64,000 bases of DNA, from assembly GCF_000218685.1 (NCBI RefSeq), contig NW_006763295.1, forward strand, positions 682,857 through 746,856, in the 5' to 3' direction. How positions within the stretch are numbered: the first letter of the stretch is position 1; each line of letters opens with the position of its first letter. This stretch comes from Serpula lacrymans var. lacrymans S7.9. Its lineage: Eukaryota > Basidiomycota > Agaricomycetes > Boletales > Serpulaceae. The position numbers were made by a program, and so were the translations under genes. The notes under the pieces are model-generated. The model searched no databases. It had not been told where the DNA came from and worked only from the letters and a program-made list of their open reading frames with translations. Of the stretch, positions 1 through 10,328 are shown piece after piece.

Positions 1-1482
1 TCGGGTATTGGGAGCAGGTGGAGCGGTGAGACACCCGGAGAGCGAACGGAATAGATGAGCGAAGGGTGATCATATGGACGCAGGTGTGGTGAAAACCTTG
101 GATGCACGAGGCAGAATCACGCAGAATACCGAGAGGTTTGTCAGTCACGGATGGCGAGAAGACGAGGGAAACCTTGTCGGGATGGATTTGCTCACCAAAA
201 TATAGCAACAAAAACAAAACGGGGATAAGGCTAGAGCCGTGTTATCTGGAAAGAGAAAGAAATGCCTGATGGGGGCAAATGAAAGGCCGCGAGTCGTGAT
301 ACGTGTCTGAATGGTGCAGCAAGAGAAAGGGTAGGGCACTAGAGTCTCGGTGCTAACGGGTGCGTCCTGGGCGGATTACGGATGCGCTTGGCTGTGTTCT
401 AGCTGGATAACGCTGAATATGGACGTAGCGTTAGTGGTGAAATGAAACCGGTGATGCGAAGAAGTGTGCAAGTCGACGGTGGTGCACGAAAAGGAGGATG
501 GCAAGTGTTCTTCCCGCCGGCTGCCGTCGATCACGAAAGAGGTTACTCGATTTGGACTGCCCCGCACTGCTGAGTAAAGGTTGAGATCTGTTGAAGAGAC
601 GCTGATACAGGAGAGACAGACAAAATTAAGTTGGACTGCGAATAGCACAGTACGAAGCTGGGATCAGGGTCCGAGACGAGTGGTGGTATGGATTGGAGAC
701 CAGGATTACGGATCCGGATGAATAATGTGTGCGTCTAATGTCAAAGTCAAAAATAAAAAGAGATCTTGTGAGGACTGGTCATTGCGAAGGTGCAGGTGGG
801 TTATTAATGAGCACACTGTACCTGGCAGACAGCTTTGTAAAAAGTGGATATACATGCACGAACTCTCTCATGGCCAAGAAATTGGCATCCAGAAAAGTGC
901 GAGTCTCCCACCAGGAACGGTCACACAGTCTGGAAGGTGAACAAGCTCTCCGCACCAGTTTCGAATTCTGCAAACTCTACCTCTACATAGACCGGTGCAC
1001 TATTGAGTTTCAGCCAGCGCTGCAGTCTCTGTGCTATTAGGTGGGTCGGCATCGTGAGACGGCACCGAAGGTTGACGGTGTATTGGAACTCCGCAGTCAC
1101 GATTTTGATGAAGCACGTGTCCAAGGAGGCAATATTCCGCTGACTGGTCGAACTGTGGACACTTTGGTTTCTTGAGAGCAAGAGTACCGCCTCCCAGGCT
1201 GAGACATTTATTGTAAGCATCCCTGTCCATTGAAATGCCCCCAGGCGCATACAGCCGCTGTTTTCTTTCTTTTCATTGAACCTTCACCAAACGTGTTTTC
1301 ATATCCCCAGTGCTGACAGAAGCCATCAGGTCCGCGTTCTGCATTTCTCGCCGACCTTCCGACAGATTTATTTAGGCCTCTCGAAATAAGTCTCGAAATA
1401 CTATCGCTTGCCCCACTTGGTTCTTCTCTCTTTTGCCCCTCTTCCGATCTTGATTTCTGTCCTCCTTCTCCCATCGGTCTTT
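1..1482. other. Intergenic region upstream of the transcription factor gene
   Basis: No reading frame here has domain character or a plausible exon chain, and the short ORFs on both strands overlap each other in the manner of non-coding DNA. The last few hundred bases before 1483, pyrimidine-rich at about 1400-1480, probably hold the promoter and 5' leader of the Zn2Cys6 gene. An in-frame ATG at 1408 could add 25 residues to that protein. A gene entering from the left edge cannot be excluded. Confidence 0.5.
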
Positions 1483-4400
1483 ATGCAGACGGCCCGCGCT
1501 TACTATCCATCTAATGGATACTCCTCATCAAATGTCATAGAAATTGCTGACTCTTTCTCATCCTTCCAGCCTGCTGCTAGCTCTTCATCCATGCTCGCAG
1601 TACAGGCCCAGCAAAGATGCACAGAAGACTCTCTCATGTTCAAGAAACGCAGAATCGAAAGGGCTTGCGACGCTTGCAGGCGGAGGAAGACAAAGTGCGA
1701 CGGCCCTCGAATGCCTGACAATGTCTGCTCAAACTGTCTTCAGAATCGCAAGTCTTGCACTTATCTGTTCGTCTCTTCACCCTCCATATCACATCTCTTT
1801 TACTCACTTCATTCTCTTCGGCAGCGAGGCATCTAAACCTCGCGGTCCACCCAAGGCGTACGTTTTACCTTTCCTCACTGATTGCCCCCACGCCGTCTGA
1901 GACACATGCTCCTTTACAGTTACATTACTGGTCTCGAGGATAGGCTGGAGAAAATGGAAGCGCTGTTGCGGCGGGTGAGTGGTCGCTATGCTTATTCAGC
2001 ATTTCTCTTGCAATCAGGTCGTGGTGCATGTTCACCATACGGCACTCCTGTTTGCGTGGTGCGCTGCATCGAAGCGATGCGCCATTTTTCAGTTATATCA
2101 AGCATGGTCATACCCTTGATTCTAGCATCTAGTCTTTCATAGGACTTGAGTGCTAGCTAATCAAATTTGTGGTTGCCATGTTTTGCAACTTGGGTAGTAG
2201 GTTCATTGGGTGAGGAAGCTGACTATTGTTCTTTACAGCTACGCCCTGAAACAGATTTCTCCTCCGAACTTGGACCGCCTGTCGTCCGCGACTCTTGGAA
2301 AACTGAGCAAGAGGCAGCAAGGCGGCTATCTCCTCATGAGAAGTCGTCCTCTCCTTCCGCTCCCCCTCAGAGACTGAAGGATACCCCCCCTGCATCTTCT
2401 CCTTCTCGCGTCCCACAACCTCTTGGCATTTCCACTCCGATAGTACCCTCATCCCACATAAGCAATTACAGTCGACGTTCGGCTGGTACTCCTCGTACCG
2501 ATACTGACGCATCATCTGATTATTGTTCCTCCTCTGACAGCGATGAACTTGGCGAACTCAGCATATCTCGAGGCATGAAACGTCTCACTTTACGTGGGCT
2601 TGAACCAGCATCGGAAGGCGCGATGTTGGCGGACAGTCAAAACCGTTTTCATGGCAAGAGCAGCTCATTCAAGCTCATTGGACCAGCTAGGAAGTTGAGA
2701 GAAGAACACATGAATATGGTTACGAACACTACCCCGTACGGGACTGGGTTCGCGCAAAATAGCAATTCCGCTCAGCAGGCGGTTCCAAGGCCCAATGAGC
2801 GAAGGTCGGAATTCTGGAGTACCCCTTCCGTGAGTGTTCACGTGGTCTGTAACATCAGGTGTTTTAATTCTAACGATCTTCTGTAATTTACTGCTTCACC
2901 TCGTGGCTTGCCTCACTTGCACCTTACAGTGGGAACTTGCTTCTGAAGGGTTCAAAGATGGGTTCGAGGACCTTTGCGCCTCACTCACAGCTGAATTCCC
3001 TCCTCTCGACCTCGCTGACAATCTGATCAAGCTATATTTTCGACATGTCAATCCACAATTCCCTCTTTTCCATCGACCCACTTTCGAAAAGCAATGGCGC
3101 GATGGGTTAGCAGAGAAAGATCCGTGGTTTGGGTGTCTTTGCCTATCACTTTTTGCTGTGGCTAGCAGATGGAGCGATGACCCCCGCGTGCTAGCAGATG
3201 GGTTCTACGATATGCCAGAAGAGGAAGGGGCGAATCAGAACACCAAATGGCAACGGGCGGGCTGGAGTTACTTTAATACTGCAGCTGGTGAGGTCATTCT
3301 TACCAACGGTATACGTTCTTCGCTAACGGGCATCATCCAGATGTTCATCGAGGGTCACGAAGTTTGTTCCACCCTCCCAATCTCTTCGAAGTGCAAACTT
3401 TATCGGTAGGTTCTCTGTCATTGGAGTAGTCACGTTAGTTGATGATGCGGGTCATACCATTAGCTCATGGGGATGTTCCTTCGAGGCACCGCATTCCACC
3501 CTGTAGCATGGTTATTCATCAGTATCGGGCTTCGTAAGGCACAGGACGTTGGAGCGCATCGTAAAAAGGTGTATGGGAATAAGCCAAGCGTTGATGAAGA
3601 GCTCTGGAAGCGGGCCTTCTGGATGCTTGTCCTTTACGACCGGATAGGTAGTGCTGCTTTAGGTCGGCCTTGTTGTTCTGGAGAAGAAGAGTAAGTAGAT
3701 ACCTGGTATCAACCAATGGCCATTGGAGGCTCAATATACTCTATATAGCTTCGACGTGGAACTTCCGCTCGAAGTCGATGACGAGTACTGGGAACCTGAG
3801 GATCCGGCGATGGCCTTCCACCAACCCGCTGATAAGCCCTCAATGATAGCGGCGTTCAACTCGCATCTCAAGCTTACGAAGATCGCTGCATACGCTCTTC
3901 GGACCATCGTAAGCGTTATATTTTTTCCGCTTTATGTGTCATGTGGGATAAACAGTTTGCCCAGTATGCCATTGACAGGTCCAAGTTGATGGTCAGCGCT
4001 GCTCGACCACGATGGCAGGAAGTGTTAACGCAGCTCAACACTGCGATGACTGAATGGGTCGATTCTGTCCCCTCGCATTGTGCGTAAATACTCTCGACGT
4101 ATTTTCAAATTCATGTCTGACTATTATTGTAGTGCGATGGTCATCCCAGATCGAGGACCAGCTCTTTGCGAACCAAGCTGCCACTCTATACACAACCTAC
4201 TACCTCATTCAGATTCTTATATATCGTCCATTCCTCCCGTCTTCTTTGCACTCCCTCCAGGCCAAACCGCCGCACTCAAATATGCCTGTTCCATGCATTG
4301 CCATTTGCGTTAATGCAGGCAAGTGCTGCGCGCGTATCCTACGCACGCAGATTCAACGTGGATTGTCCAATATTCCAAATCTTATTTGCACTGCACACAT

Positions 4401-5491
4401 GTGTGCTGCCGTACTGCTCATGAACTTCTGGGACCTCAAGGCACAGGAGCGAGCGCAGCTTCAGTCAGGGTTGATGGAGGATGTGAAGCCACCCCTGGCT
4501 CATGCAATGGCTGAACTGCTTGAGGATGTATCAGTGTTCACAGAGGCGCTTGAGCTTGTACGTCCTCGATGGAGGAATGCAGAAGTATATCTGTGAGTAT
4601 TGACTTTTCAGTGAATCTTTGAACTTTTCGCTTAGATTTTTTGTAGACGGGATCTAGGCACATCCATGCCACATACCCCAGATGATCAATATTATCCGGA
4701 TGAGCCACAACGCCAGGCCCGTTCACAATATACATATCAACCGCAACCGGCCACAAGCTACACTCGTACACCCGAGTGTCGTCCAGTTGTGTCTAGTACT
4801 TATCCATACACCAGCCCTTCTTCAACTGGGGCAAGCCCACGATGGTTCGATTTTCCACATATCACAACACATACGATGCCCGTTTATCCACCATGGCTAT
4901 GCACCCCTAATGCGGGTCTTAATTGGAATCAGCAACAGGTGCAGCAACGTTGTCGCCAGCCACAACAATTACAACCGCATTCACAGCCTGCATCTTATCC
5001 AACCGCTACCATTCAGAGTTATGATACAGCACAAATCATTCCTTCTATATCTACTGGACGCAAAACCTCACTGTCAAGCCTTAGTTCAGGAGCCTCTGTG
5101 GACGGAGTGATTGGAGGGGGCATCCAATATGAGACGCTGCCTGGTTCAAACCCACATCTTGGCAGAAGTAATATAATCGCCCACCCGCGTTGTGGCCTCG
5201 GAGTTAGCGAGTCTGGATGGGATCGAAGTGCCAGGTGTGTACATCGGCTGTGATCGCGTAGTCTAATGCTCATCAAGATCTTTTCTTGCGTTGGGTAGAT
5301 ACAACTGGCAGAATGGGTGGGAACATACCCACGCTGAATATGGTGCGAATACAAATAGTGGTGGAGGCGGGATGCCTGCTGGGCGCGGGTATGGTGGAGC
5401 TGTTGTTTCACAGCCAGTGGTGGCCACGCCGTTGAAAGGAGAGAGTGAATACCCTCATGGCCACATGTTGTCGTATGCTGGACATTACTGA
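1483..5491 (+). CDS. Zn2Cys6 fungal-specific transcription factor (XlnR/Gal4 type), 12 exons
   Basis: Nuclear DNA-binding regulator. The N-terminal binuclear cluster reads CDACRRRKTKC, nine residues, then C-x2-C-x6-C (about residues 63-93), followed by a basic linker EASKPRGPPKAY and a short coiled coil. The middle homology region (fungal_trans) runs from exon 5 onward, with motifs LYFRHVNPQFPLFHRPTF, DVGAHRKKVY and LVLYDRIGSAALGRPC. The C-terminus is rich in Q, P, S and Y. Exons by eye: 1483-1766, 1825-1857, 1920-1974, 2239-2829, 2930-3287, 3341-3405, 3464-3690, 3749-3908, 3965-4079, 4133-4592, 4647-5234, 5299-5491. They sum to 3129 nt (1042 aa) with phases intact. Start 1408 is an alternative. 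The exon 9 start could be 3956. The regulated pathway cannot be read from the sequence. Confidence 0.9.
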
Positions 5492-6124
5492 GACGTAACA
5501 CGTTGGAGATACTTGGCGTACTCACTGTTCAGTTCTTCCTGACACCTCGCGACATTTCTACCCTGTGATAGTCACTATTGTTGACTCCCGTCTGGCGACC
5601 CTCCCATGTCTCATATTTATGACATCTCACGACGGACTATGTGTGTTGATATTAAGGTTCCCGAGTACTGGGTTTTTCTAGCGTTCTGCTATTTTGTCCA
5701 ATATGCTGGAGTTGTGCGTGTGTTTTTTTTACTGTAGCTACTAGTAGGGTTTCGCTCCTTTCTTACATAAAATCACTATTCTAGCTTACTTTTTTCTGTT
5801 CTCCTACCTTGCTTTTCCATCTGGCTGTGTATGTGGCTATGCAACATAATGGGATCTGCTGTAGAGCATAGGTCGCGAACGTACGATCTCCTCGAATGTG
5901 TGAGTAAACTCCACTTTCTAGACGCATCAAATATACAGTAACATATATTCGTTGCGAACCGCGCACCCATTGCAGGCCATTGCACTCAGAACACTGGCAG
6001 CCTTATTGACGCTCGACTCTGACGTTGGACTCGATGCTCGAGTCATAATGCGCAATGATAGCGCTATAAGAGACGTGAGGACATGGTACTGTCTGCTGTC
6101 GCACCTTCAAAGAATTCGAATACC
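5492..6124. other. Intergenic region, 3' flank of the transcription factor gene
   Basis: This stretch holds the 3' untranslated region of the upstream gene and the degraded promoter side of the GNAT-like pseudogene. I see no coding, RNA or repeat signal in it. Confidence 0.5.
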
Positions 6125-6752
6125 ATGTCTTTCATCAACTTGTATGAGCCCTTGAAGTCAGTGACACTGTCGGACGACGAGCTCTATGGCCCAGAACCGT
6201 ATGACATAAATGTCGACTTTCCATATCCAAGTTCTCCTGCCCAACTCTCCACTGATCGCGTCCATCTCACACCCTTTATACCTCGAGTCCATGCTGAGGC
6301 CTACCTTGAGGGCATGCAAGGGAAAAGTGAGGCCTTTTTCTGGTGGATGATCGCCCGACGCGATACTCCGCGTGACGTGCTCACCCACTTTGAACTATAT
6401 ATGCGCTGACGCACCGAGAATCTCCTGCTCGCCCAGGCCGTCCAGAGCTCGGAAGGAGTGCAGCTGGCGTGATTGGGTACATGTACATGTCGATAGGAGA
6501 ACTCAAGACTGAAATTGCTCCTGTCATCGTGTTACCTGCGTTTCAGCGGACGCACGTTGCGACGCATGCAGTGGGGGTGTTGAGAGGTGGGGAAAGATTA
6601 TGGAGGTGGGGGAGCATGAGGAAGGGAAACGTTCAAGGAAGGGGGATCCATTGCCAGACCAGATGGGGCGGGACGATAGGGTGTATTCGGTGTGCTGGGA
6701 CGACTGGGAGGGCGGTGTCAGGGAAATGGTTGATCTTGCAATTTCGCCATAA
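6125..6752 (+). pseudogene. Broken GNAT acetyltransferase paralogue
   Basis: The reading frame starts MSFINLYEPLK and follows the intact GNAT gene at 8890-9657 throughout: LSTDRVHLTPFIPRVHAEA near the start, APVIVLPAFQRTHVATHAVG in the middle and GRDDRVYSVCWDDWE at the end, finishing at TAA 6750-6752. It is disabled several times. An in-frame TGA lies at about 6407-6409. A short deletion and a frameshift follow near 6460. About 60 codons that should lie after the THAVG motif are missing; in the intact gene these include the RRVAWTAHPDN and ATRMGFKVEG core of the acetyl-CoA fold. No functional enzyme can be produced. It is inverted relative to its intact relative, with the F-box-like gene between them. 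Confidence 0.85.
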
Positions 6753-6985
6753 TGAGGGTTGGTCATTCCTTTCACCGCTACATATATGCGCTTAGTTATA
6801 GTGTTTGCAGCTGGGCGGGCTGGTGAACTTCGATAGAACGGCAATTTGTGTAACGCTCCCGGTTCGTCTGAAAATATTGATTACAGCAAGTTACGATACT
6901 GATTACACTGTTCATGTGGGTTGCTAGTATCCAGTCTACAATATGCGGGTATCATGGGATGTATGTGATATAGTTTTGACATGCC

Positions 6986-7849
6986 TCAGCTGACCAAGTT
7001 GCATGCTCTGAAGGTACAGCGCTTTTCGACCTCTTTCTCGGCAGCGTCCCATACGCCCAACCCCCCTGTTGATGCAACCTCCCACTGTCTGACGAGTGAC
7101 TGGGGGGCTTTCTCTGCCACTATGCGTTCATCACCTTGCGCCATTGTTGCCCATGCGTTCCATTTGCCTACTTCTTCGTAATGAGTCTGATTACCGACAC
7201 CTGCGACCTGCACTAGGAGTAGATGAAGTTTGTCGGATTGAAGCAGGGGCAAGAGTATTTTGTGGATATGGCCCATGTCAAGGACATGTTCTCGAAAACG
7301 ATAGACAACGGCAAGGTGTGTGAGGAGGGAGAGCTCTGCGAGGCGCGCGATGCTAGCAGGAGACGTCTGATAAGTAAGAAGGATACGAAGGCGTGTGACT
7401 GAGGGTGATATGGCAGAAGTGTCGACCCCCTCGCGGCACGAGAGACCAAGGAGATGCTGCTCAGTCATATCGAGAGACTGAACGGCGGCTGAGCCACCGA
7501 GATGGGTGTACGAAGGAAGAGAAAATCCGCACGCGAGGCTTTTTACACCACTACACATGGCTATAACTGTGTGTATAGCCTGAATTGGACCCAACGCAAA
7601 TATGGCAAGGTTGTGCACACGAGTTGCTGGGAACGTGGCAGGTTTACATGATATGGCAGCCAAGAAAGCTGTGAGGGTGCGTGCAGAGTTAAGGACGACG
7701 GTATGATAGAGATGGGGTTCTACAGCGCGGTTAGCCCACGACGAGACTAGAGAAAGTGATAGGGCTGATTGGCGATTGCTCTTTGCAGCGACATCGAAGA
7801 TATCGCGTATTATTTCTGGAGGGAATTGTGCAAAGATTGAGGTAGACAT
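6986..7849 (-). CDS. F-box-like protein, single exon
   Basis: The 287-codon uninterrupted frame opens with MSTSIFAQFPPEIIRDIFDV, the beginning of an F-box-like helix motif typical of the large agaricomycete F-box families, followed by SLVSSWANRAVEPHLYHTVV. Such proteins normally bind Skp1 in an SCF ubiquitin ligase, with the C-terminal part choosing the substrate. Here that part has no clear repeats and is probably degenerate leucine-rich. A TATA-like TATAAA (minus strand, about 7895-7900) lies about 45 bp before the ATG. It sits between the two GNAT paralogues. Function is inferred only from the N-terminal motif, and the substrate is unknown. Confidence 0.75.
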   Translation of the reverse strand: MSTSIFAQFPPEIIRDIFDVAAKSNRQSALSLSLVSSWANRAVEPHLYHTVVLNSARTLTAFLAAISCKPATFPATRVHNLAIFALGPIQAIHTVIAMCSGVKSLACGFSLPSYTHLGGSAAVQSLDMTEQHLLGLSCREGVDTSAISPSVTRLRILLTYQTSPASIARLAELSLLTHLAVVYRFREHVLDMGHIHKILLPLLQSDKLHLLLVQVAGVGNQTHYEEVGKWNAWATMAQGDERIVAEKAPQSLVRQWEVASTGGLGVWDAAEKEVEKRCTFRACNLVS

Positions 7850-8889
7850 TGGGCGGGAGAGGTGTGGTCGCTGAGGGGACGGTATATGGCAGCATTTATA
7901 GATGAGGAATAAGTGATATCCTTCTATTGGGGTGGCTCCACTTCAGGAGTAGTGCGACACATACCGCTGTGTTCATTTGTCCCTTTTTCATGCGTTCATC
8001 GATAGGACATGTATTTCCTTTTTGGGCCGAAGATAGCAAAAAAATGGGCGTTAGTGTCTTGTGACGTCATAGGCAGATACGATCGTCGTGGTTTTGTTCT
8101 CTGTCCCACTCGTTTTGGGACGTAATCCCGACTCGATTCCAGCGAGATTACTGCGAACTACTCCACCAAAATCTTACTTTTCTGTATTATTCGGTGCAAA
8201 ATTTGCCAGTTCACCATAATCTGACTACCAACGCTAGCTAATATAGATTGCTGTGCGGTTCCAATGCCAGAGCTCTCTGATAACGATGACATATATATCC
8301 CAGCTGTCACTCTAGCTACGCACCCTTGATTCATACGCTCATCTTGGTCGCTGCATAGCAAATGCCCCGAGACCTTCGGACTATACAGCCAGTTATATCA
8401 CGTCTCTCCAAATATTGTAGCGCCCTTCTCTATTCTCCGTGGTTGCGGATGGTATCATGTGCAATTCAGCACAAGGTGCAGCATCAATTAATCAAGAGCT
8501 TTCTGACCTTTCTAAACCTTCTTGGCCACGTTTCGGCATCTCCTACAATCCTGGGAACTTTTCCAAGTCTCATTTCATTCATTTCAATTATGCAGGGTCG
8601 TGCTCAAACCGTGTTGAGCAGCCTACTATCTATTCATAGGAAAACGACCTATCGTATCTGTCTTCGGCGAGTATAAATCGAGAAACAAGTTTCGAGCGTT
8701 CTACAATACTCGCCATTTTGAAGCTATTTTCAGGTTGCTTCTGACTGGTACGAGTCGCCCATAACTGTGATTGCTCTGGTCCAAATTTCAATGATCCATG
8801 GATTGGTACACGTGCAAATTATAGGTGTAGAGCTATCTAACAACAGCAATAGGACGCTAGTAGTTGAGAACGAGCTCATGATCATCAGC
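7850..8889. other. Intergenic region between F-box-like and GNAT genes
   Basis: The first part is the promoter of the minus-strand F-box-like gene. ORFs at 8158-8676 on both strands overlap one another, lack splice-linked continuation and have no recognisable motif, so I do not call them. The right part is the 3' flank of the GNAT gene. Confidence 0.45.
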
Positions 8890-9657
8890 TCAGATACGTG
8901 TAATTGCGCGATTTACAAGTTCCCTCGCTTCCTTCTCCCAATCATCCCAACAGATCGCATATAAAACACTATCCCTCCCTAGTTTTTCTGGCGTTGGATC
9001 TCCCTCTCTCACAGCAAGTCCCTCTACACTTCCAGGCTGCATTGTCATAAACCATCTTAGCTGTCCTTCTACTTTAAAACCCATCCTTGTCGCAGCCTTA
9101 TGAGATGATACATTATCTGGATGCGCCGTCCATGCCACTCGTCTCATTCCCATCCCGCCATTAGTGGGCGTTTCCAGTGCATATCTCAGCAGTGTGCCAA
9201 CAGCATGAGTTGCCACGTGCGTTCGCTGGAATGCTGGTAGAACGACGACAGGCCCCATCTCCGTTTTGAGCATCATCGTCGACGTGTATAAGAGCCCAAT
9301 TAACCCTGCGAGGCTCCCTTGTAGCTCAGGCCTTGCGGGATCGGGTCGGGTCGTGTCGATGATGGCGAAGAGAATGTTTTCGGGTTGTCTGCGTACTAAG
9401 AACTCCGTGAAACCGAGTAAAAGCTGGGGTGTGTCGAGCGATAATGGTATGTACTTGAATACATCATCATGTCCTTTGATACCAGCGAGAAAGGCCTCAG
9501 CATGTAAGCGGGGGATAAAGGGTGTCAAGCGGATGCGATCGGTGGAGAGATCGCCAGGACGATAGAGGAAGTTCACGTCATATGGTTCTGGACCAAGGAG
9601 TTCTTCATCGGAGAGAGCTGGCAGTTCGGGAGCATGGTATGAGTTGATGTAAGACAT
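8890..9657 (-). CDS. GNAT-family N-acetyltransferase (RimJ/RimL-like)
   Basis: A 255-aa intact single-exon protein. N-terminal LSTDRIRLTPFIPRLHAEAF matches the first strand and helix of RimJ/RimL-type acetyltransferases. VVVLPAFQRTHVATHAVGTL and RRVAWTAHPDNVSSHKAATR correspond to the acetyl-CoA binding core, followed by the usual RMGFKVEG strand. Expected activity is transfer of acetyl from acetyl-CoA to an amine; the substrate cannot be predicted. A TATA-like TTATAA lies at about 9720-9726 on the minus strand, some 65 bp upstream of the start. A decayed relative occupies 6125-6752 in inverted orientation, so this is the surviving member of a local duplicate pair. Confidence 0.85.
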   Translation of the reverse strand: MSYINSYHAPELPALSDEELLGPEPYDVNFLYRPGDLSTDRIRLTPFIPRLHAEAFLAGIKGHDDVFKYIPLSLDTPQLLLGFTEFLVRRQPENILFAIIDTTRPDPARPELQGSLAGLIGLLYTSTMMLKTEMGPVVVLPAFQRTHVATHAVGTLLRYALETPTNGGMGMRRVAWTAHPDNVSSHKAATRMGFKVEGQLRWFMTMQPGSVEGLAVREGDPTPEKLGRDSVLYAICWDDWEKEARELVNRAITRI

Positions 9658-10328
9658 GGTAAGCTAGTAACAATTGGGTGGGAGGTCTTTAGAATTGAGA
9701 GAGGGTACAAGACCCACCACTTATAACGCGGTTCTGCGAATTTGATCTCGTCACATAAAATGGGCCGCTTCAGTCAGCACTCTGTGCATAACTCAAGTAT
9801 GGCCCGATTATTATAAGGCTTACTCGCGGTGACTCATAACGGGAAGAAGATGAAACCCCTTATTCCATGATTGGCACTGCCATATGATGGGCAATTCAGT
9901 CACCTAAGTCATAGCCTGTATCACCGCCTCCGGGCCTGGATGCATTATGCATTATGACGGTCCTTCCACCGCAAAAAAGTCAGATTTTCAACCATGGATA
10001 TCTCCCACCAATCTCTGGATATTCTGGCGATATCCACGAGATATTGACCGTATATCCGAAGGTTGATATCTGCTGAAAATACGGCGCATATCGACAAAAT
10101 ATCCATCGAGGACTGAGGACTGAGATCTGAGACCCATCACCCAATCTTCTAATAAGAAGCGTTTCGTGGGAACGACAGCTGAGTGTAGTCACGTCGTCAC
10201 ATATTGACTCCTTTCAAGTTCAGCACGTACTACAGTGTTCTTGATTCAGTTTTGCAGTGACTGGTACTTGTGGTCAACCTTTCATTGATGTACTAAGTGG
10301 GTTTCAATCAACCAAGAGCAAAACGGCA
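9658..10328. other. Divergent intergenic region with an ATATC-rich cluster
   Basis: Promoter space for the GNAT gene (-) and the ATRIP-like gene (+). Between about 9985 and 10107 there are many GATAT/ATATC words on both strands, giving a local patch of imperfect palindromes unlike the flanks. No gene is visible. An alternative upstream ATG for the next gene lies at 10257. Confidence 0.5.

Noticed and set aside
145..1250. Minus-strand ORFs of 64-109 codons at the left edge
   Set aside because: Low-complexity translations without domain character, overlapping plus-strand frames; no exon chain could be built.
6083..6409. Start of the GNAT pseudogene at 6083
   Set aside because: Similarity to the intact paralogue begins at the ATG at 6125; the upstream codons are not matched.
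8158..8676. Several ORFs of 60-105 codons on both strands
   Set aside because: They overlap in different frames, have no motifs and no splice-linked neighbours; they look like random frames in intergenic DNA.
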